Of a stretch of DNA of 64,000 bases, positions 60,510 to 64,000 are shown in pieces. This DNA is from Bog-950 sp044225825. Its GTDB lineage: Bacteria > Bacteroidota > Bacteroidia > Chitinophagales > LD1. The first letter of the stretch is position 1. Every line of letters starts with the position of its first letter. The notes beneath the pieces were generated by a model, which worked only from the letters and a program-made list of their open reading frames with translations, ran no database searches and was not told where the DNA came from. A program made the translations under genes and the position numbers. The DNA is taken from positions 124,001-188,000 of the forward strand of contig JBGAIB010000002.1 of NCBI GenBank assembly GCA_044225825.1, in the 5' to 3' direction.

Positions 60510-62054
60510 ATGAGTAAAGAGAATACACAGAACCTGTTTCAGGAGATTATTTCGCATTGTAAGGAGTATGGCTTCATTTTCCCTAGTTCGGAAATATATG
60601 ATGGTTTAAGCGCCGTTTACGATTACGGTCAGTATGGTATTGAGCTGAAGAACAACCTGCAGCAATACTGGTGGAAGAGTATGGTGCAGTTGCACGGTAA
60701 TATCGTGGGTTTGGATGCCGCCATTTTTATGCATCCTAAAACCTGGAAGGCCAGCGGACACGTAGATGCCTTCAATGATCCGTTGATTGACAACAAGGAT
60801 AGCAAAAAACGCTACCGCGCCGATGTGCTGATTGAAGATGCCATGGCCAAGATCGAAGAGAAGATCAACAAGGAGGTAGAGAAGGCCCAGAAGAAATTCG
60901 GTGAAACGTTTGACAAGGAGATGTTCGTAAAAACGAACCCTAACGTGCTGCGCAACAAAGCCAAGCTGGATGAAATTGAAAGCCGCTTTAAGAAAGCGCT
61001 GGAGGACAACAACCTGGAGGACGTTCGCCAGATAATTATTGACCTGGAGATTGCCTGTCCAATAAGCGGCACCCGCAACTGGACCGACGTGCGCCAGTTT
61101 AACCTGATGTTCAGCACCGAAGTTGGTTCGGTAGCCGAAGAAGCCAGCACCATTTACCTGCGCCCCGAAACCGCCCAGGGTATTTTTGTAAACTTCCTGA
61201 ACGTACTGAACACCAGCCGCCAGCGTATTCCATTTGGTATAGCACAGGTTGGTAAGGCCTTCCGTAACGAGATCGTGGCCCGCCAGTTCATTTTCCGTAC
61301 CCGCGAATTTGAACAGATGGAGATGCAGTTCTTTGTGCGCCCCGGCACCGAAATGGAATGGTATAACAAGTGGAAGGAAAAGCGCTGGCAGTGGCACCGC
61401 AGCTTAGGCTTTGCCGAAGCCAACCTGAAATTCTACGACCATCTGAAACTGGCACACTATGCCAATGCAGCCGTAGACATACAATACAACTTCCCGTTTG
61501 GTATAAAAGAGATTGAAGGCATACACAGCCGTACCGACTTTGACTTAAAGAACCACCAGGAACTTTCGGGCAAGAAGTTGCAATACTTTGACCCCGAGTT
61601 AAACGAAAGCTATATCCCGTATGTGGTAGAAACCTCTATAGGGTTGAACCGCACCTTCCTGGCGCTTATCTGCAACGGTTATAAAGTAGAAAAGCTGGAA
61701 GACGGCAGCGAGCGCACCGTATTGGCCCTGCCACCGTTTTTGGCACCGGTGCAAATTGGTGTGTTCCCACTGGTTAAAAAGGATGGCCTGCCCGAAAAAG
61801 CACAGGAGATTTACGATGAATTGAAGTGGGACTTCAAGTGCTTCTACGAAGAGAAGGACTCTATCGGTAAGCGCTACCGCCGTATGGATGCCATCGGCAC
61901 GCCGTACAGCATTACTATCGACCATCAAACACTGGAAGACAACACCGTTACCATCCGCGAACGCGACAGTATGAAGCAGGACCGCGTAAACATTGAACAA
62001 TTAAAGGCGGTGGTGGCCGAACGTGTAGACTGGAAAAAAGGTCTACGCGGTTAA
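60510..62054 (+). CDS. glyS: glycyl-tRNA synthetase (homodimeric type)
   Basis: A 514-residue class II synthetase charging tRNA-Gly. The ATG at 60510 (MSKENTQNLFQEIISHCKE) is chosen over a 14-residue longer frame lacking family similarity. Motif 1 region: NVLRNKAKLDEIESRFKKA and ISGTRNWTDVRQFNLMF; motif 2: VGKAFRNEIVARQFIFRTR and FEQMEMQFF; motif 3: SIGLNRTFLALI. The anticodon-binding domain follows (LAPVQIGVFPLVKKDGL). It is the alpha2 form found in eukaryotes and some bacteria. A perfect terminator follows. Confidence 0.96.
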   Translation: MSKENTQNLFQEIISHCKEYGFIFPSSEIYDGLSAVYDYGQYGIELKNNLQQYWWKSMVQLHGNIVGLDAAIFMHPKTWKASGHVDAFNDPLIDNKDSKKRYRADVLIEDAMAKIEEKINKEVEKAQKKFGETFDKEMFVKTNPNVLRNKAKLDEIESRFKKALEDNNLEDVRQIIIDLEIACPISGTRNWTDVRQFNLMFSTEVGSVAEEASTIYLRPETAQGIFVNFLNVLNTSRQRIPFGIAQVGKAFRNEIVARQFIFRTREFEQMEMQFFVRPGTEMEWYNKWKEKRWQWHRSLGFAEANLKFYDHLKLAHYANAAVDIQYNFPFGIKEIEGIHSRTDFDLKNHQELSGKKLQYFDPELNESYIPYVVETSIGLNRTFLALICNGYKVEKLEDGSERTVLALPPFLAPVQIGVFPLVKKDGLPEKAQEIYDELKWDFKCFYEEKDSIGKRYRRMDAIGTPYSITIDHQTLEDNTVTIRERDSMKQDRVNIEQLKAVVAERVDWKKGLRG

Positions 62055-62077
62055 GCGCCTAACCACATATACTATCC

Positions 62078-62108
62078 AAAGCCCCGGGAAATTTGCCGGG
62101 GCTTTTTG
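62078..62108 (+). terminator. rho-independent terminator of glyS
   Basis: Perfect 10-bp stem AAAGCCCCGG / CCGGGGCTTT with an 8-nt loop and a TTTTT tail, 24 nt past the glyS stop. Confidence 0.9.
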
Positions 62109-62225
62109 TTTAGTGAATTTTTCGCAGGGCGGTATTAAAAAATAAACGCCCGGGATACGATCATTTAACGCCGGTGTTGAGGCCTTTTTCTTTTCTTTAA
62201 ACAAGAAACCTCAATCCCTCCTTTC

Positions 62226-63419
62226 ATGTTTCGTTTACTATCTGCGTTGTTTTGCCTGTTGGCCTTCCACCATTTTGCATTGGGTCAAAATGTAATACGT
62301 GTAACCGCCGCCGAAAGCGTACCGCCGGAATACCGTTACCTGCGTATGCCGAACGATTCTATCGGCGCTAACAATATTGTAAACGAAAAGCTGATAGACC
62401 TGGTAGAAGTAAATGAACGCGACCCTAAGGTGCCTACCTGGTATACCACCCACCAGGGCGGTGGTTTTGGTTGGTTTATCCGTATGATAGGTTATTGGTG
62501 GCAGGCGGTAGATAAACACCGTTATAAATTTGTTGGTACCGCTAAAGGAGGTGTATCGTTACCCGAAGAAGATCAGTTAACAGAGCACGACATTAATTTT
62601 AACCTGGTGCCACACCTGGACAAGTATCTGAATTTTGTTTACAGAGGCCGCAGCGAACAACGCAAACACAAATACAATTTTAAGCGCGCCCGCCATGCCG
62701 ATGTTACCAAGCCGCCTTATGTAGAACCAACGCTAACTACTGCAGAAGCATACGACCTGCATTGCGAGTTAACCCCACCCAAACGCCTGCGCGATTCGTT
62801 GAATGCATTGTTCTACCCCTGCCTGCCGGGGCCTAACCTTGGCGAGCATCCCAATTTTTGCGATGCCCACCCAACGGTAGGTATGTATGGTGTGTTTGTA
62901 CTGGACTGCAACCACAGCTGCCACCCCGAGATACATCCGTACGAATGGCTGTGGTGGTTGGACCTTGGTACCAAAGGCGGGGCTGTAGATCCCAAAGCCT
63001 GGATGTTTGGTTTTATGAAGGAATCGAGCGACCGGTTTGTGCTATGGACACGGGCACCGCGTGTTGGTTCCATCAGCATACCCTTCCTTTTTAAAACAAG
63101 CGAAGTAAACAGTGCTTTAAATATTCAACACCTGGTAACGGGCAAGTTTATGCCACATGGTTTAAAGCGGTTAAAGAGCTTACCCGCCGAAACAAGCACC
63201 TTTAACTTTACCGATAGCGTAGTGCAAATGCAGTTACCGGATGGTAAAATGTTTCCCTTGCAATTGCACAGTAGCAAACCTGTTCGTTCGCAAGCTTTGC
63301 GCTGGTGGTTCAGCGATGTACAAACCGATGCCAATAGCGAATGGATATGGGGCACCCTGCATATTGCGGTAAGCGTACGCAATGCTTATGCCGCGCGCGT
63401 TACCGCCGTTACACGTTAA
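62226..63419 (+). CDS. secreted protein of unknown function with HDxNF and EIHP motifs
   Basis: A 397-residue exported protein with signal peptide MFRLLSALFCLLAFHHFALG. It carries HDINFNLVP (121-129) and VLDCNHSCHPEIHPYEW (225-241; D227, H230, E235, H237), the same two motifs, in the same order and spacing, as the gene at 50975. GFGWFIRMIGYWWQAVDKH before the first motif is unusually aromatic. The C-terminal third is beta-like and lacks known motifs. The D/H/E/H set suggests a metal-dependent activity (inference). Its end overlaps the converging hydrolase gene by 11 nt. Confidence 0.7.
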   Translation: MFRLLSALFCLLAFHHFALGQNVIRVTAAESVPPEYRYLRMPNDSIGANNIVNEKLIDLVEVNERDPKVPTWYTTHQGGGFGWFIRMIGYWWQAVDKHRYKFVGTAKGGVSLPEEDQLTEHDINFNLVPHLDKYLNFVYRGRSEQRKHKYNFKRARHADVTKPPYVEPTLTTAEAYDLHCELTPPKRLRDSLNALFYPCLPGPNLGEHPNFCDAHPTVGMYGVFVLDCNHSCHPEIHPYEWLWWLDLGTKGGAVDPKAWMFGFMKESSDRFVLWTRAPRVGSISIPFLFKTSEVNSALNIQHLVTGKFMPHGLKRLKSLPAETSTFNFTDSVVQMQLPDGKMFPLQLHSSKPVRSQALRWWFSDVQTDANSEWIWGTLHIAVSVRNAYAARVTAVTR

Positions 63420-64000
63420 GGCTGTTGTAGAACTCTTCCATATAACCATTAACAGCAAGCGGCTCTTCTATACAAGAGGTATGCCCCGCGCCTTCGATGT
63501 ACTTTAGAATGGATTGCGGTACGTGGCGATGGATACATTCGGCTTTAGCCGGTACCGTTGCTTTATCCTGATCGCCTACTATTACCATTACCGGGCAGGT
63601 AATGTTTTTTAATTCGTTGGTGATGCCTTTGCGGAACACCACCCCGTTTACCGCATGCGTAATTGCCTTTGTGTTCTTCTGCAACTCCTTCACCCAATAG
63701 TTGCGCTCCTCTGCACGGCCCTTATCCTTAAGAAATTTATCGCCGAACATAATATCCATTACCGGGCCTGTTACAATTTTTACACCGAAAAGTTTTACCA
63801 CGCCAACCAATAGTGAATACTTCACCTTGTTAGGCTCGTGTTGGGCGCTGGTTTCCATCAGCACCAGGCTCTTCACCAAATCGGGGCGGCGGGCTGCCAG
63901 ACGCATAGTAATAAAACCACCCATACTTAAGCCTGCTACATGCACGGCACCAAGTTTAAGGGTTTCAATCAAGGTAACAAGGTCGTTAAAGAGTTCGTCC
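63409..64000 (-). CDS. alpha/beta hydrolase, N-terminus beyond the window
   Basis: The visible C-terminal part (frame stays open to the window end; a TTG at 63972 is not the real start, since DELFNDLVTLIE continues before it). The nucleophile elbow is VAGLSMGGF (Ser), the acid is in MVIVGDQDKATVP and the catalytic His in EGAGHTSCIEEP, as in soluble esterases/lipases and ring-cleavage hydrolases of this fold. Substrate unknown. It converges with the gene at 62226. Confidence 0.9.
   Translation of the reverse strand, partial: DELFNDLVTLIETLKLGAVHVAGLSMGGFITMRLAARRPDLVKSLVLMETSAQHEPNKVKYSLLVGVVKLFGVKIVTGPVMDIMFGDKFLKDKGRAEERNYWVKELQKNTKAITHAVNGVVFRKGITNELKNITCPVMVIVGDQDKATVPAKAECIHRHVPQSILKYIEGAGHTSCIEEPLAVNGYMEEFYNSLNV

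Noticed and set aside
60606..61397. 263-codon minus strand frame inside glyS
   Set aside because: Antisense to the synthetase core; no recognisable motif.

Overview
The window reads as a chromosomal segment of a Bacteroidota bacterium, most likely from the Chitinophagales/Sphingobacteriales side of the phylum (inference). The reasons are six exported proteins with type IX secretion (T9SS) C-terminal sorting domains of the YPNP...G-x-Y type, many lipoproteins with the A-C-K-K/C-x-K pattern after the lipobox, SprB-type adhesin repeats, a DUF4293 protein, the hisS/glyS/grpE-dnaJ gene set in Bacteroidota form, and several promoters of the TTTG-N18-22-TAnnTTTG type. Coding density is high. I saw no tRNA, rRNA, CRISPR array, transposase or phage gene.

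Layout. 1-6160: secreted T9SS proteins, two lipoproteins and a stand-alone receiver protein. 6211-8192: a cytochrome P450 with its own small ferredoxin, then a second orphan receiver. 8558-15030: an uncharacterised helical-repeat protein, small membrane proteins, a thiolase-desaturase pair and truA. 15033-19132: a tight five-gene operon of exported proteins (Tat-exported DUF1501 protein, a cytochrome-like lipoprotein with a C-x4-C-H motif, two lipoproteins with DUF4214-like repeats, one Ig-like lipoprotein), with a second C-x4-C-H lipoprotein divergent from it at 19349. 19812-24466: trmH, a PKD/T9SS protein, hisS, a GNAT enzyme and a lipoprotein. 24539-30399: a secreted M43 metalloprotease, a papain-like lipoprotein, a DNRLRE protein, intergenic repeats and a decayed T9SS domain. 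30380-40154: a TonB-dependent receptor-like protein, a BamA-like protein and a complete tripartite RND efflux operon. 40288-44808: dnaJ-grpE and secreted unknowns. 45165-50156: a 1,663-residue surface protein with GEVED domains and six SprB repeats. 50283-64000: housekeeping genes (RluA-type synthase, recX, DUF167, YdcF-like, holB, glyS) interrupted by an AT-rich KAP P-loop NTPase gene (54709-57393), plus two secreted unknowns that share a motif set, and a truncated alpha/beta hydrolase.

How they work together. Much of the window concerns the cell envelope: export to the surface by T9SS, lipoproteins, outer-membrane barrels and efflux. The two stretches I would look at first for undescribed biology are the five-gene DUF1501/DUF4214-like/C-x4-C-H operon, and the membrane-anchored KAP NTPase with an unassigned beta-rich C-terminus sitting in a low-GC patch. 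A smaller lead is the pair of homologous secreted proteins at 50975 and 62226. Everything here was read by eye; no database search was run.
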